The translations under genes and the position numbers were made by a program. DNA of 64,000 bases from Roseibium sp. GTDB lineage: Bacteria; Pseudomonadota; Alphaproteobacteria; Rhizobiales; Stappiaceae. The stretch is from assembly GCA_017643925.1 (NCBI GenBank), contig JAEPML010000001.1, positions 310,001-374,000 of the forward strand, given 5' to 3'. Under the pieces are notes generated by a model. The model did no database searches. It had not been told where the DNA came from and saw only the letters and a list, made by a program, of their open reading frames with translations. Positions 56,962-64,000 of the stretch are shown here, piece by piece (position 1 is the first letter of the stretch; every line of letters starts with the position of its first letter).

Positions 56962-57976
56962 GACACCCGATTTCTGGATGACGTCCGGGACGTCACTTGC
57001 TGCAATCCTGCTGGCGCCCCTGGGCTGGATCTATGGCAGGGTTTCCGGACGGCGCATGCTTTCCAGGCCCAAGGCCACGAGCAAGCTTCCGGTTGTCTGC
57101 ATCGGCAATTTTGTTGTCGGGGGAACAGGCAAGACACCCTTTTCACTTGAACTGGCCGAGTGCCTGTCAGAAGAGGGGTATCGCCCGGGATTCCTCCTGC
57201 GCGGATATGGCGGTCGTCAGAAGCAGCCGCTGCTGGTTGATCCGGATCGGCACACGGCCGCTGCAGTGGGTGACGAAGCCCTGCTGCTGGCGCAGGAGGC
57301 GCCAACAATTGTTTCTGCCGACCGGGTTGCGGGCGCCAGGCTTGCGGAACAGCAGGATATCGACCTCCTGATCATGGATGACGGCTTTCAGAACCCGGCT
57401 CTCAAAAAGGATCTGAGCCTGGTTCTGGTGGATGCGGCGACCGGCTTTGGCAATGGCTTTTGCCTGCCAGCGGGGCCGCTGCGGGCACCGCCTGCAATGC
57501 AGATCCTGAAAACCGATTGTCTTGTGATCGTCGGCGAGGGTGAGGCGGCTGAAGACGCGGTCCATCTTGCAGCACGCAAAGGTCTGCCAATTCTGCATGC
57601 CCATCTTGTTCCGCAAGTGAACGAGAAGCTGGAAAGTCAAAAGCTCTATGCCTTTGCAGGCATTGGACGCCCCCAGAAGTTTTTCTCAACTCTGGAGGCA
57701 ATGGGATGCGAACTGAAGAAGACACGGTCGTTTGCCGACCACCATCAATATAGTGCAGCGGAGGTCCGTTCCCTGTTGACCGAAGCCGACGAACTAGGAC
57801 TGCAACTGGTCACGACCGCAAAGGACATGGCAAGACTGAAGACCTCGGACGGCGAGATTTTTCACTGGATCGAATCCAGAGCCGAGGTTCTGGACGTCGA
57901 CATGAAGATTGACGACACGGAGCGTCTCATGTCCCTGATCCGCGAGAAGCTCAGGAACCTGGCGTTCAGCAAGTAA
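56954..57976 (+). CDS. lpxK: Tetraacyldisaccharide 4'-kinase LpxK
   Basis: 340 residues; phosphorylates the 4' position of the lipid A disaccharide at the inner membrane. The N-terminal membrane-associated helix leads into the P-loop IGNFVVGGTGKTPF, followed by LLRGYGGRQ and the DDGFQNPALKKD motif with the catalytic Asp. Start taken at ATG 56954 with GAGG six bases upstream (an ATG at 56942 is in frame too); a longer open frame back to 56717 lies wholly within waaA. Last plus-strand gene of the cluster. Confidence 0.95.
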   Translation: MSKTPDFWMTSGTSLAAILLAPLGWIYGRVSGRRMLSRPKATSKLPVVCIGNFVVGGTGKTPFSLELAECLSEEGYRPGFLLRGYGGRQKQPLLVDPDRHTAAAVGDEALLLAQEAPTIVSADRVAGARLAEQQDIDLLIMDDGFQNPALKKDLSLVLVDAATGFGNGFCLPAGPLRAPPAMQILKTDCLVIVGEGEAAEDAVHLAARKGLPILHAHLVPQVNEKLESQKLYAFAGIGRPQKFFSTLEAMGCELKKTRSFADHHQYSAAEVRSLLTEADELGLQLVTTAKDMARLKTSDGEIFHWIESRAEVLDVDMKIDDTERLMSLIREKLRNLAFSK

Positions 57977-57985
57977 ACCGGGATC

Positions 57986-58198
57986 TTAGCTAAGTTCCAG
58001 ATGCCGCTTCATGGACGCGTTGGCGTCGACATAAGCTTCCTGACGCTCGACGGACCAGTATTTGAGTTCGTCCAGCGGAATTGCGGTTCCGGTTACGGCA
58101 CAGCGCACAAATGTCCCAGGCGTCTCGACCTGATAGTCACCGTCGAGGTAACGGACGCGGGCTTCGCTCGGGATACGCGGGTTTTCGTAACGGTTCAT
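57986..58198 (-). CDS. DUF2093 family protein
   Basis: 70 residues, cytoplasmic. The sequence around ARVRYLDGDYQVETPGTFVR then GTAIPLDELKYWSVERQEAY matches the small DUF2093 family found beside lpxK in many alphaproteobacteria. Function unknown. Convergent with lpxK, nine bases between stops. Confidence 0.9.
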   Translation of the reverse strand: MNRYENPRIPSEARVRYLDGDYQVETPGTFVRCAVTGTAIPLDELKYWSVERQEAYVDANASMKRHLELS

Positions 58199-58306
58199 TG
58201 GTGTCGTGTCTGGATCAGTTGGTTTCTTTCACGTCTTTTACGGCAAGCGGCGCTGCTTGGGCAAGACAAAGCTACGCAAAACCCGATCACCTTTCGTGCT
58301 GGAACG

Positions 58307-58534
58307 CTAGAACATCGGCAAGCTGCGTCGGTCTCGACCAATGAGATAGCGGCACCTGGACATGACTACAAGGTGTTCCGGCAGCATGTCCCGCGTCCGT
58401 CTCATTTCCGCGTCACGATCTTTGCGGCAGGTATCCATGTCCGCCCATCTTTTAGCGTTGACGGACATGTCCTGACAAATCAGCAGGTCGGGCTGACAGG
58501 CGACCAGGTGCATTGCGACAAGAATGGATTTCAT
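58307..58534 (-). CDS. Possible small hypothetical protein
   Basis: 75 residues, starting MKSILVAMHLVACQPDLLIC. It has a spaced cysteine pattern (C14, C20, then DTCRKD and SRCRYLI). This resembles small cysteine-containing proteins of unknown function in related bacteria, though I cannot name a family. The ATG at 58534 overlaps the stop of the upstream minus-strand frame in an ATGA arrangement. Rated moderate because it is short and the region is otherwise non-coding. Confidence 0.45.
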   Translation of the reverse strand: MKSILVAMHLVACQPDLLICQDMSVNAKRWADMDTCRKDRDAEMRRTRDMLPEHLVVMSRCRYLIGRDRRSLPMF

Positions 58535-58758
58535 CGGCTCGGTCCCGACACTTTCTGCCCCGACATTTCCGGGCTGCCGAACCACACCCGGACAACATTG
58601 TCATCGTTCTGTTCGGATGGCGCAGGTGGGCCGGAAACGCGTCCGGACTTGCCAAGTGCTTGGAGCAGCAAAGGGTGCATTCCCTCACCACGCTCTGATG
58701 CAATTGCGTGAAAAGAGGCAAGGGATTGATTCAGCGGAAATTGGGGGCGATCTGTCAT
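58531..58758 (-). CDS. Possible small hypothetical protein, upstream partner
   Basis: 75 residues (MTDRPQFPLNQSLASFHAIA to the end VSGPSR), soluble, no recognised family. Its stop overlaps the start of the next small frame by four bases, a pattern of translational coupling. No convincing ribosome-binding site precedes the ATG. It may be a chance frame. Confidence 0.3.
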   Translation of the reverse strand: MTDRPQFPLNQSLASFHAIASERGEGMHPLLLQALGKSGRVSGPPAPSEQNDDNVVRVWFGSPEMSGQKVSGPSR

Positions 58759-59034
58759 GGAAAAGGGTCTCGGCTATCGTCGCGACGCGCGGCATGGAGA
58801 AGGTCGTAAGTGAGATTGGCTGAGACCGCAGAAAACGGTTGGCTTTGATCGCTTGCAGGTCGAAGCAGATCAATTAACTTGAGTTAAATACTCATATTAA
58901 AAACAAATGCAAGTGGAATTCCGCGGATTTGGGATGAATTCCCGGGCAAAACCCCTATGTTTGGGGAAAGGAAACAGCCTTCGCACCGCTGGCTGGCAAT
59001 GAACGCCTTGTGGCAAGGCGAACAGGACTGATGC
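58759..59034. other. Intergenic region upstream of tldD
   Basis: This stretch should contain the tldD promoter, with an AT-rich patch at about 58865-58910. A TTAA-N6-TTAA sequence at 58874-58887 has the wrong spacing for CtrA. The remaining open frames overlap each other on both strands and look like chance. Confidence 0.4.
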
Positions 59035-60459
59035 ATGACCATTTCCACGACAGATCTCATCGAAACCTCCGGCCTTGGTCTGGAAACAGCCAAACGGATT
59101 ACAGAAGATGCCTTGTCAGGTGCCGATGACGGTGAGCTATATGTCGAGTACCGGCAGACCGAGGGCCTCGTCTTTGACAACGGTCGCCTGAAAGCGGCCA
59201 ACTACGATACGGCACAGGGCTTTGGTCTCAGGGCGGTCGCCGGTGAAGCGGCCGGATATGCCCATGCGGGCGAAATCTCCGAAGGCGCCTTGAAACGTGC
59301 TGCCGATGCCGTCAGCGCCGTCAAAAAAGGATACTCGGGAAGCTACGCCGCCGCACCGGCCAGGACGAACCTTTCTCTTTACAGCGATGCCAATCCGCTC
59401 GGCGGGCCCAGTTTTGAGGAAAAGGTCAAGCTTCTTCAGGAGATTGATGCCTATGCGCGCGGCAGGGACCCGCGCGTTCGCCAGGTCTCGGCTTCGCTCG
59501 CCGGCTCCTGGCAGGTTGTCGAGATCCTGCGTGCTGATGGACATCTTGTCCGCGACGTCCGGCCCATGGTGCGTATGAGCATCTCGGTTGTCGCCGGCAA
59601 TGACGACAGGCAGGAAAGCGGTTCCTTCGGCTGCGGTGGCCGTGAGGGTTTTGAGCGTTTCATCACGATGGAGAACTGGCAGGGCGGTGTCGACGAGGCA
59701 TTGCGACAGGCACTGGTGAACCTCGAAGCTGTTCCGGCACCCGCCGGTGCATTTGACGTCGTGCTGGGCCCCGGCTGGCCGGGCATCTTGTTGCACGAAG
59801 CGGTCGGGCATGGTCTGGAAGGCGATTTCAACCGCAAGAAGACGTCGGCCTTTGCCGGCCTGATGGGCGAACGGGTGGCATCGCCCGGCGTGACCATCGT
59901 CGATGACGGAACCATTCCGGACCGCCGGGGGTCGCTGACGGTCGACGATGAAGGCACGCCTGCCGGCCGGACGGTCTTGATCGAGGATGGCATTCTTCGC
60001 GGCTACATGCAGGATCGCCAGAATGCGCGCTTGATGGGAATGGAACCGACCGGCAATGGTCGTCGTCAGTCCTACGCTCATATTCCCATGCCGCGTATGA
60101 CCAACACGGTCATGATGGCCGGCGACAAGGATCCCGAGGAAATCCTTGGTTCGGTCAAGGATGGGATCTACGCGGTTGCCTTTGGCGGCGGTCAGGTCGA
60201 TATCACCTCTGGCAAGTTCGTCTTTTCCTGCACGGAAGCCTACCGGGTCGAAAACGGCAAGGTCGGTGCGCCACTCAAGGGGGCCATGCTCATCGGCAAC
60301 GGCCCGGATGCGCTCACGCGCGTGACCATGATTGGCAACGACATGGAACTGGATCCCGGCATGGGAACCTGCGGCAAACAGGGCCAGGGCGTGCCGGTTG
60401 GTGTGGGGCAGCCTTCCATGCGCATCAACGAAATGACCATAGGCGGGACTGCGGTCTGA
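59035..60459 (+). CDS. tldD: Metalloprotease TldD
   Basis: 474 residues; catalytic subunit of the TldD/PmbA heterodimer. The zinc motif H254-E255-AVG-H259 in LLHEAVGHGLEGD is intact, and SCTEAYRVENGKVGAPLKGA near the C-terminus is also family-typical. Together with PmbA (52500-53843) it should degrade peptides in the cytoplasm through a central cavity. It is separated from pmbA by the lipid A genes, on the same strand, and has its own promoter region. The HAD gene follows 14 bases later. Confidence 0.97.
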   Translation: MTISTTDLIETSGLGLETAKRITEDALSGADDGELYVEYRQTEGLVFDNGRLKAANYDTAQGFGLRAVAGEAAGYAHAGEISEGALKRAADAVSAVKKGYSGSYAAAPARTNLSLYSDANPLGGPSFEEKVKLLQEIDAYARGRDPRVRQVSASLAGSWQVVEILRADGHLVRDVRPMVRMSISVVAGNDDRQESGSFGCGGREGFERFITMENWQGGVDEALRQALVNLEAVPAPAGAFDVVLGPGWPGILLHEAVGHGLEGDFNRKKTSAFAGLMGERVASPGVTIVDDGTIPDRRGSLTVDDEGTPAGRTVLIEDGILRGYMQDRQNARLMGMEPTGNGRRQSYAHIPMPRMTNTVMMAGDKDPEEILGSVKDGIYAVAFGGGQVDITSGKFVFSCTEAYRVENGKVGAPLKGAMLIGNGPDALTRVTMIGNDMELDPGMGTCGKQGQGVPVGVGQPSMRINEMTIGGTAV

Positions 60460-60473
60460 CCGGAGAGCAGACC

Positions 60474-61094
60474 GTGCCGGAACCGGACATCAAATTCGTC
60501 ATCTTTGACATGGACGAGGTGCTCTACGACTACGATCACCGGATCCGGTTGCGTTTGCTTGATGAATTGACGGGACGACCTGCGGAGGACATCGACGCGG
60601 CTGTCTGGGGCGGACCGCATGAGAACAAGGCCGAAGCCGGAGATCCGGACACGGCGGAGGCCTACCTGTCGCAATATGCCGAGCTTCTGGGCTTTCCGAT
60701 CGATTTCGAGACCTGGGCGGACATCAGGCGGCAAATGATGCGCGCAAGACCGGATGTGCTCGATCTTGTCCGACGTCTGAAGTCAAGGGTCGACGTGGCA
60801 CTCCTGACCAACAACGGCATGATGCTGAAGGCGGCCCTGCCGGTCTGTGCACCGGATGTTGTCGAGATATTCGGAGACAAGGCACATGTCTCGGCCGAAT
60901 TCGGGGCGCGCAAGCCGGATGTCCTCGTCTATCAGCGCATCTGCGGGAAATACGGTTACGCACCGCAGGAATGCGCGTTCATTGACGACCGGGAGGGCAA
61001 TGTCACTGGCGCGCTGAACGCCGGAATGGACGGACATGTCTACACGGATTTGCCAGGCTTCAGGTCGTTTCTCGAGGACCGTGGGCTCATTTGA
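60474..61094 (+). CDS. HAD superfamily hydrolase (HAD-IA-like)
   Basis: 206 residues. The nucleophile motif is IFDMDEVLYDYD, with E-V-L in place of the usual G-T-L. The second motif is ALLTNNGMM, the Lys is in ARKPDVLVY, and the acidic motif is IDDREGNVTGA. A small-molecule phosphatase is likely, substrate unknown. The GTG at 60474 has GGAGAG eight bases upstream. Cotranscribed with tldD. Confidence 0.85.
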   Translation: MPEPDIKFVIFDMDEVLYDYDHRIRLRLLDELTGRPAEDIDAAVWGGPHENKAEAGDPDTAEAYLSQYAELLGFPIDFETWADIRRQMMRARPDVLDLVRRLKSRVDVALLTNNGMMLKAALPVCAPDVVEIFGDKAHVSAEFGARKPDVLVYQRICGKYGYAPQECAFIDDREGNVTGALNAGMDGHVYTDLPGFRSFLEDRGLI

Positions 61095-61298
61095 ACCTAG
61101 CAGGTTGAAACACTGCGATTGCGACCTGGTTCGCAACAGCGGGTTGACCTATCTCATTTCATTGAAATCAGTGTTGTTTTATCTCTGAATAGCCGGATTT
61201 GTTTCGGGGAGACCGGCAATTGTTTGATAAACTGATCTGAATACCGGTCCTGAAAATGAGTCGGGAGCGGTTCGCGTCGTGACCTCAGGGGAGTGGGA

Positions 61299-63089
61299 AT
61301 GGCCGCAGAGGCAGCACCTCCGTTTTTTGCCGAGTCGATCGTGTTCCTTGCGGCGACGGTTGTTGCCGTGCCGCTCGCCAAACGCCTCGGGCTCGGGTCT
61401 GTGGTCGGGTATCTTGCTGCCGGGGCAGCAATCGGACCACATGGCCTTCAGTTGCTGGGCTCCGGAGAAGATGTCCTGCATGTCGCTGAACTTGGCGTGG
61501 TGCTGCTGCTCTTCGTGATCGGGCTGGAACTTGACCCCCAAAAACTGTGGCGCATGAAGCGTGACATTTTCGGACTTGGCACTGCTCAGGTTCTCCTGAC
61601 AGGGACCTGTCTCTACGCTGCCGCCCGCCTCGCAGGGCTGCAACACGCGACGGCTCTGGTCGCCGGATTTGGACTGGCGCTGTCTTCCACCGCCTTTGCG
61701 CTGCAAATCCTGCAAGAGCGTGGCCAGCTGTCATCTCCCTATGGGCAAAGGGCTTTTGGGATCCTGCTGCTACAGGACATTGCCATTGTTCCGCTGCTCG
61801 CCCTTGTTGCCATCCTCGCTCCCGGACCAGGGCCGACAACCTTTGCCAATATTCTGAGCGAGATTTCGATCGTTCTGGCCGCTGTGGCAGGGGTCATTCT
61901 CACGGGCCGCTATCTTATTTCCCCGATCTTTCTCTTTCTCGCGGCCAGCCGCGCCCGGGAAGTGATGTTAACGGCAGCCCTGCTCGTTGCCCTGGGCAGC
62001 GCCGGCATCATGCACGCGGTCGGATTGTCGATGGCTCTTGGTGCCTTCCTCGCTGGCGTGCTTTTGGCGGAGTCCAGCTTCCGGCACACGCTGGAGGCCG
62101 ACATCGAACCTTTCCGCTCGCTCCTGATGGGGCTCTTCTTTGTGGCGGTCGGCATGTCCCTGGACTTTTCCCTGGTCGTTGAAAACTGGATGATCGTGGC
62201 TGCAGGCGTTGGAACTGTCATGATCCTGAAGGGCGGCTTTCTCTGGGCACTGTCCAGGGGGACAGGCTCTCCAAATTCCGATGCCTTGCGCATCGCGGTG
62301 ACCTTGCCCCAGGGGGGGGAATTCGCCTTCGTCCTCTTCACTGCGGCTGTCAGCAACAGCCTTTTGGACTATCAGACAGCCAACCTCCTAAATGCCATCG
62401 TGATCATCACGATGTTGCTGACACCCGTTGCCTGTATCGGGCTGGACACTCTGGCGGCGCGGGTCAAGGCACGCGGCGTCGAAAATCCCTCGATAGAAAC
62501 TTTCGAAGAGGCGGCTCCGACGGTCCTCGTCATCGGCTTCGGTCGCTTTGGCATGGTCGTGGCGCAGATCCTGACGTCGGAGGGACTTGAGATCACGGCC
62601 ATCGACAACCGGCCGGACCGGATCGCCTATGCACGCAAGATGGGCTACCAGGTCTATTATGGCGATGCCACGCGCGCCGACGTCCTGTCTGCTGCCGGTG
62701 CCGGCAAGGCCGCCCTGGTCGCCATGTGCATCGAGAACTACAAGGTCATGGGGAAGGCCATAGACCTGATCAGGGAAGGTTTCCCCGAGACGCTGATCTT
62801 CTGCCGGGCAACCGATCGCGCGCATATGCTCGACCTGACCAAGCGCGGTGTTGATTTCCAGGTCCGCGAGACTTTCGAATCCAGCGTCGTCTTCGGGCGA
62901 GCTGCCCTAGAAGCGCTTGGGACGCCGCTCGACCGGATCGATCAGATCGAGGAAGACGTGCGTCACCGGGACGAAGAACGCCTGGCCGTTCAGCTCAGCG
63001 AAGGCATATATGCCGGCAAGGACCAGCTTCACCGCGTGACGCCGCGCGGTCAGCGCCGCAAAGGCAAGCAAGACGCACCTGCTGAATGA
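61299..63089 (+). CDS. Kef-type K+/H+ antiporter (CPA2 family) with RCK domain
   Basis: 596 residues. Twelve or thirteen membrane helices form a Na+/H+-exchanger-like domain (LGLGSVVGYLAAGAAIGPHG, then FGILLLQDIAIVPLLAL with the conserved QD). From about residue 400 a Rossmann-type RCK/TrkA-N domain follows (TVLVIGFGRFGMVVAQIL), which in KefB/KefC binds NAD(H) and glutathione conjugates and gates K+ efflux. No KefF/KefG quinone-reductase partner is adjacent. Start is taken at ATG 61299 with GGGGAG six bases before; a GTG six bases upstream is possible. Ends at a terminator. Confidence 0.9.
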   Translation: MAAEAAPPFFAESIVFLAATVVAVPLAKRLGLGSVVGYLAAGAAIGPHGLQLLGSGEDVLHVAELGVVLLLFVIGLELDPQKLWRMKRDIFGLGTAQVLLTGTCLYAAARLAGLQHATALVAGFGLALSSTAFALQILQERGQLSSPYGQRAFGILLLQDIAIVPLLALVAILAPGPGPTTFANILSEISIVLAAVAGVILTGRYLISPIFLFLAASRAREVMLTAALLVALGSAGIMHAVGLSMALGAFLAGVLLAESSFRHTLEADIEPFRSLLMGLFFVAVGMSLDFSLVVENWMIVAAGVGTVMILKGGFLWALSRGTGSPNSDALRIAVTLPQGGEFAFVLFTAAVSNSLLDYQTANLLNAIVIITMLLTPVACIGLDTLAARVKARGVENPSIETFEEAAPTVLVIGFGRFGMVVAQILTSEGLEITAIDNRPDRIAYARKMGYQVYYGDATRADVLSAAGAGKAALVAMCIENYKVMGKAIDLIREGFPETLIFCRATDRAHMLDLTKRGVDFQVRETFESSVVFGRAALEALGTPLDRIDQIEEDVRHRDEERLAVQLSEGIYAGKDQLHRVTPRGQRRKGKQDAPAE

Positions 63090-63093
63090 AAAA

Positions 63094-63115
63094 GGCGCCG
63101 ATAGCGGCGCCTTTT
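63094..63115. terminator. Bidirectional terminator between Kef and IalB genes
   Basis: GGCGCCG-ATAG-CGGCGCC hairpin with TTTTC on the right and AAAAA on the left. It can stop both the Kef transcript (plus) and the IalB transcript (minus). Confidence 0.85.
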
Positions 63116-63137
63116 CTTTGTCCGATAACGTTCGTTG

Positions 63138-63698
63138 CTACGGCAGCGAGTCGAAGCCGGAGGAGAACCCGGTCAGTGAAATGGGAATCCCGATCCCTTC
63201 TTCCGGTGTCTGGAAGATGATGAACGTGGCCTGGGCACCTGCCCGGAGCTTGCTCAGAAGTTCTTCATCCAGAATGACCTCGGCGATACAGCCGTTGGGC
63301 AGGCAGCGCACGAAACCGGCGCGGCCAATATCCGCATTGTCTACCCGAAGCCCCAAACCGGAAGGCAGTAGCACACCCAACGGTGCCAGCACCCGCAGGA
63401 TGCGCGCCTGTTTGTCTGCAGTCTTCAAAACGATAACAGACAAGCCGACGTTTTCACGGTCGGAGGCCGTTACGTTCTGGATGAGGGCGCATTGTTCCCC
63501 CGGAGCGCCAGGAGGCGTGTCGCAGCGCATCTGCCAATCCCCATGCGCGGAACGCACTTCCCCTTGGGCGCCTGCGGTCGTGGCTCCCTGGGCAATGGTT
63601 GCCAGCGCGAGCCCTGCAATTGCAAGGAACCTGGACACGGAGATTTTCGGGCATCCTGCCAGTCGGGCAGCACAGGATAGCAATGAGTTGGCTGACAA
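63138..63698 (-). CDS. Invasion-associated locus B (IalB) family protein
   Basis: 186 residues. A signal sequence (FLAIAGLALATIAQGATTAGA) is followed by the IalB core: GDWQMRCD at its start, ILRVLAPLGVLLPSGLGLRV in the middle, and RCLPNGCIAEVILDEEL with paired cysteines. These periplasmic or envelope proteins are widespread in Rhizobiales; the Bartonella member is linked to erythrocyte invasion, but the general function is unknown. The TTG at 63698 is the best start: GGAGG lies five bases upstream. Confidence 0.88.
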   Translation of the reverse strand: MSANSLLSCAARLAGCPKISVSRFLAIAGLALATIAQGATTAGAQGEVRSAHGDWQMRCDTPPGAPGEQCALIQNVTASDRENVGLSVIVLKTADKQARILRVLAPLGVLLPSGLGLRVDNADIGRAGFVRCLPNGCIAEVILDEELLSKLRAGAQATFIIFQTPEEGIGIPISLTGFSSGFDSLP

Positions 63699-64000
63699 GA
63701 AATCCTCCAGTCAATCGTTGTCTGATCCGTCGGGCCTTTTGCAAGGGACGCGACTTTGCCCGCGAATCATGATGTTTTTCAGCCCAGACCTTGCCGCATG
63801 ATGGATCTTGATTCCAGTCTGGCCGGAACGGTTCGGCCTGATTAAACGGTTTTTTTGTCGAAAATCGGCTGTCTTTGACAATGGTCAAACAAACAAAGCT
63901 GGCCACTGGCTGTGAAAAGTGGGAAATACCGTTGCAGCTTGGCGTTTCTTGTGGTTTTTGTGCGGCACGAAGGTGACGCTGGGGTGATGCGGCACATCGC
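63699..64000. other. Intergenic region at the right edge
   Basis: About 300 bases upstream of the IalB gene without a credible coding frame. It should carry the IalB promoter and perhaps the promoter of a gene beyond the edge. No terminator hairpin or regulatory palindrome stands out. Confidence 0.4.

Noticed and set aside
58001..58711. 236-codon plus-strand frame after lpxK
   Set aside because: It overlaps DUF2093 in antisense, and its translation lacks any domain-like pattern.
58874..58887. TTAA-N6-TTAA upstream of tldD, possible CtrA box
   Set aside because: Wrong spacing for CtrA.
59137..60081. 314-codon minus-strand frame opposite tldD
   Set aside because: Antisense shadow of tldD, which carries an intact HExxxH and full-length family match.

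Overview
This 64 kb window looks like chromosomal backbone of an alphaproteobacterium of the order Hyphomicrobiales, most likely a marine Stappiaceae-type organism (Roseibium/Labrenzia/Stappia; inferred). Pointers are a Brucella Omp2-type porin, a TipF-like flagellar EAL protein behind a CtrA box with clustered GANTC (CcrM) sites, an IalB-family protein, the small alphaproteobacterial families DUF4170, DUF2093 and DUF6101, and a HrcA/CIRCE-controlled groESL operon. Genes are densely packed on both strands. I found no tRNA, rRNA, CRISPR array, prophage or insertion sequence.

Layout. 0-6 kb: partial NAD(P)-binding protein, AraC regulator, HTTM-DUF393 membrane fusion, Gfo/Idh/MocA oxidoreductase and an exported alpha/beta hydrolase. 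6-8.3 kb: groES-groEL with promoter, CIRCE and terminator. 8.4-11.5 kb: exported unknown protein, sigma-54 activator and a membrane-anchored protein with a module known from cyclase-like proteins. 11.5-13.4 kb: tipF behind a CtrA/GANTC promoter. 13.4-20.7 kb: a minus-strand run ileS-lspA-lipoprotein, a strong terminator, then a two-subunit M16 protease. 21-26.5 kb: GT87-like membrane protein, EamA transporter, ribF, a four-TM protein with an HTH-like tail, MaoC hydratase. 26.7-28 kb: CheY and CheZ. 28-33.5 kb: an RND pump with its adaptor, divergent from a TetR repressor over two palindromic operators. 33.5-43.7 kb: HAD-IIA phosphatase, mutL, alpha/beta hydrolase, porin, tadA, rluB-rsmD, a variant metallo-beta-lactamase-fold protein, a small conserved protein behind a CtrA-like box, and a patatin. 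43.8-52.2 kb: a large GGDEF-EAL enzyme, a fluoroacetate dehalogenase, purD, an exported unknown, ubiA and a DUF6101 protein. 52.5-60.5 kb: pmbA, the lipid A/Kdo cluster (cysQ-like, DUF4170, DUF374 acyltransferase, waaA, lpxK, with DUF2093 opposite) and tldD. 60.5-64 kb: HAD hydrolase, Kef-type antiporter and IalB.

How genes work together. waaA, lpxK and the DUF374 acyltransferase serve outer-membrane lipid A-Kdo assembly. TldD and PmbA form one protease but flank that cluster. lspA matures lipoproteins, and a lipoprotein gene lies just downstream. TipF, CheY, CheZ and the GGDEF-EAL enzyme belong to motility and cyclic-di-GMP signalling. The TetR/RND set is a self-contained inducible efflux unit. 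I saw no obviously new multi-gene system. The most interesting signals are the cell-cycle promoter of tipF, the fluoroacetate dehalogenase with every catalytic residue in register, the variant metal site of the beta-lactamase-fold protein, the membrane protein with an HTH-like tail, and the FliM-like tail of CheZ.
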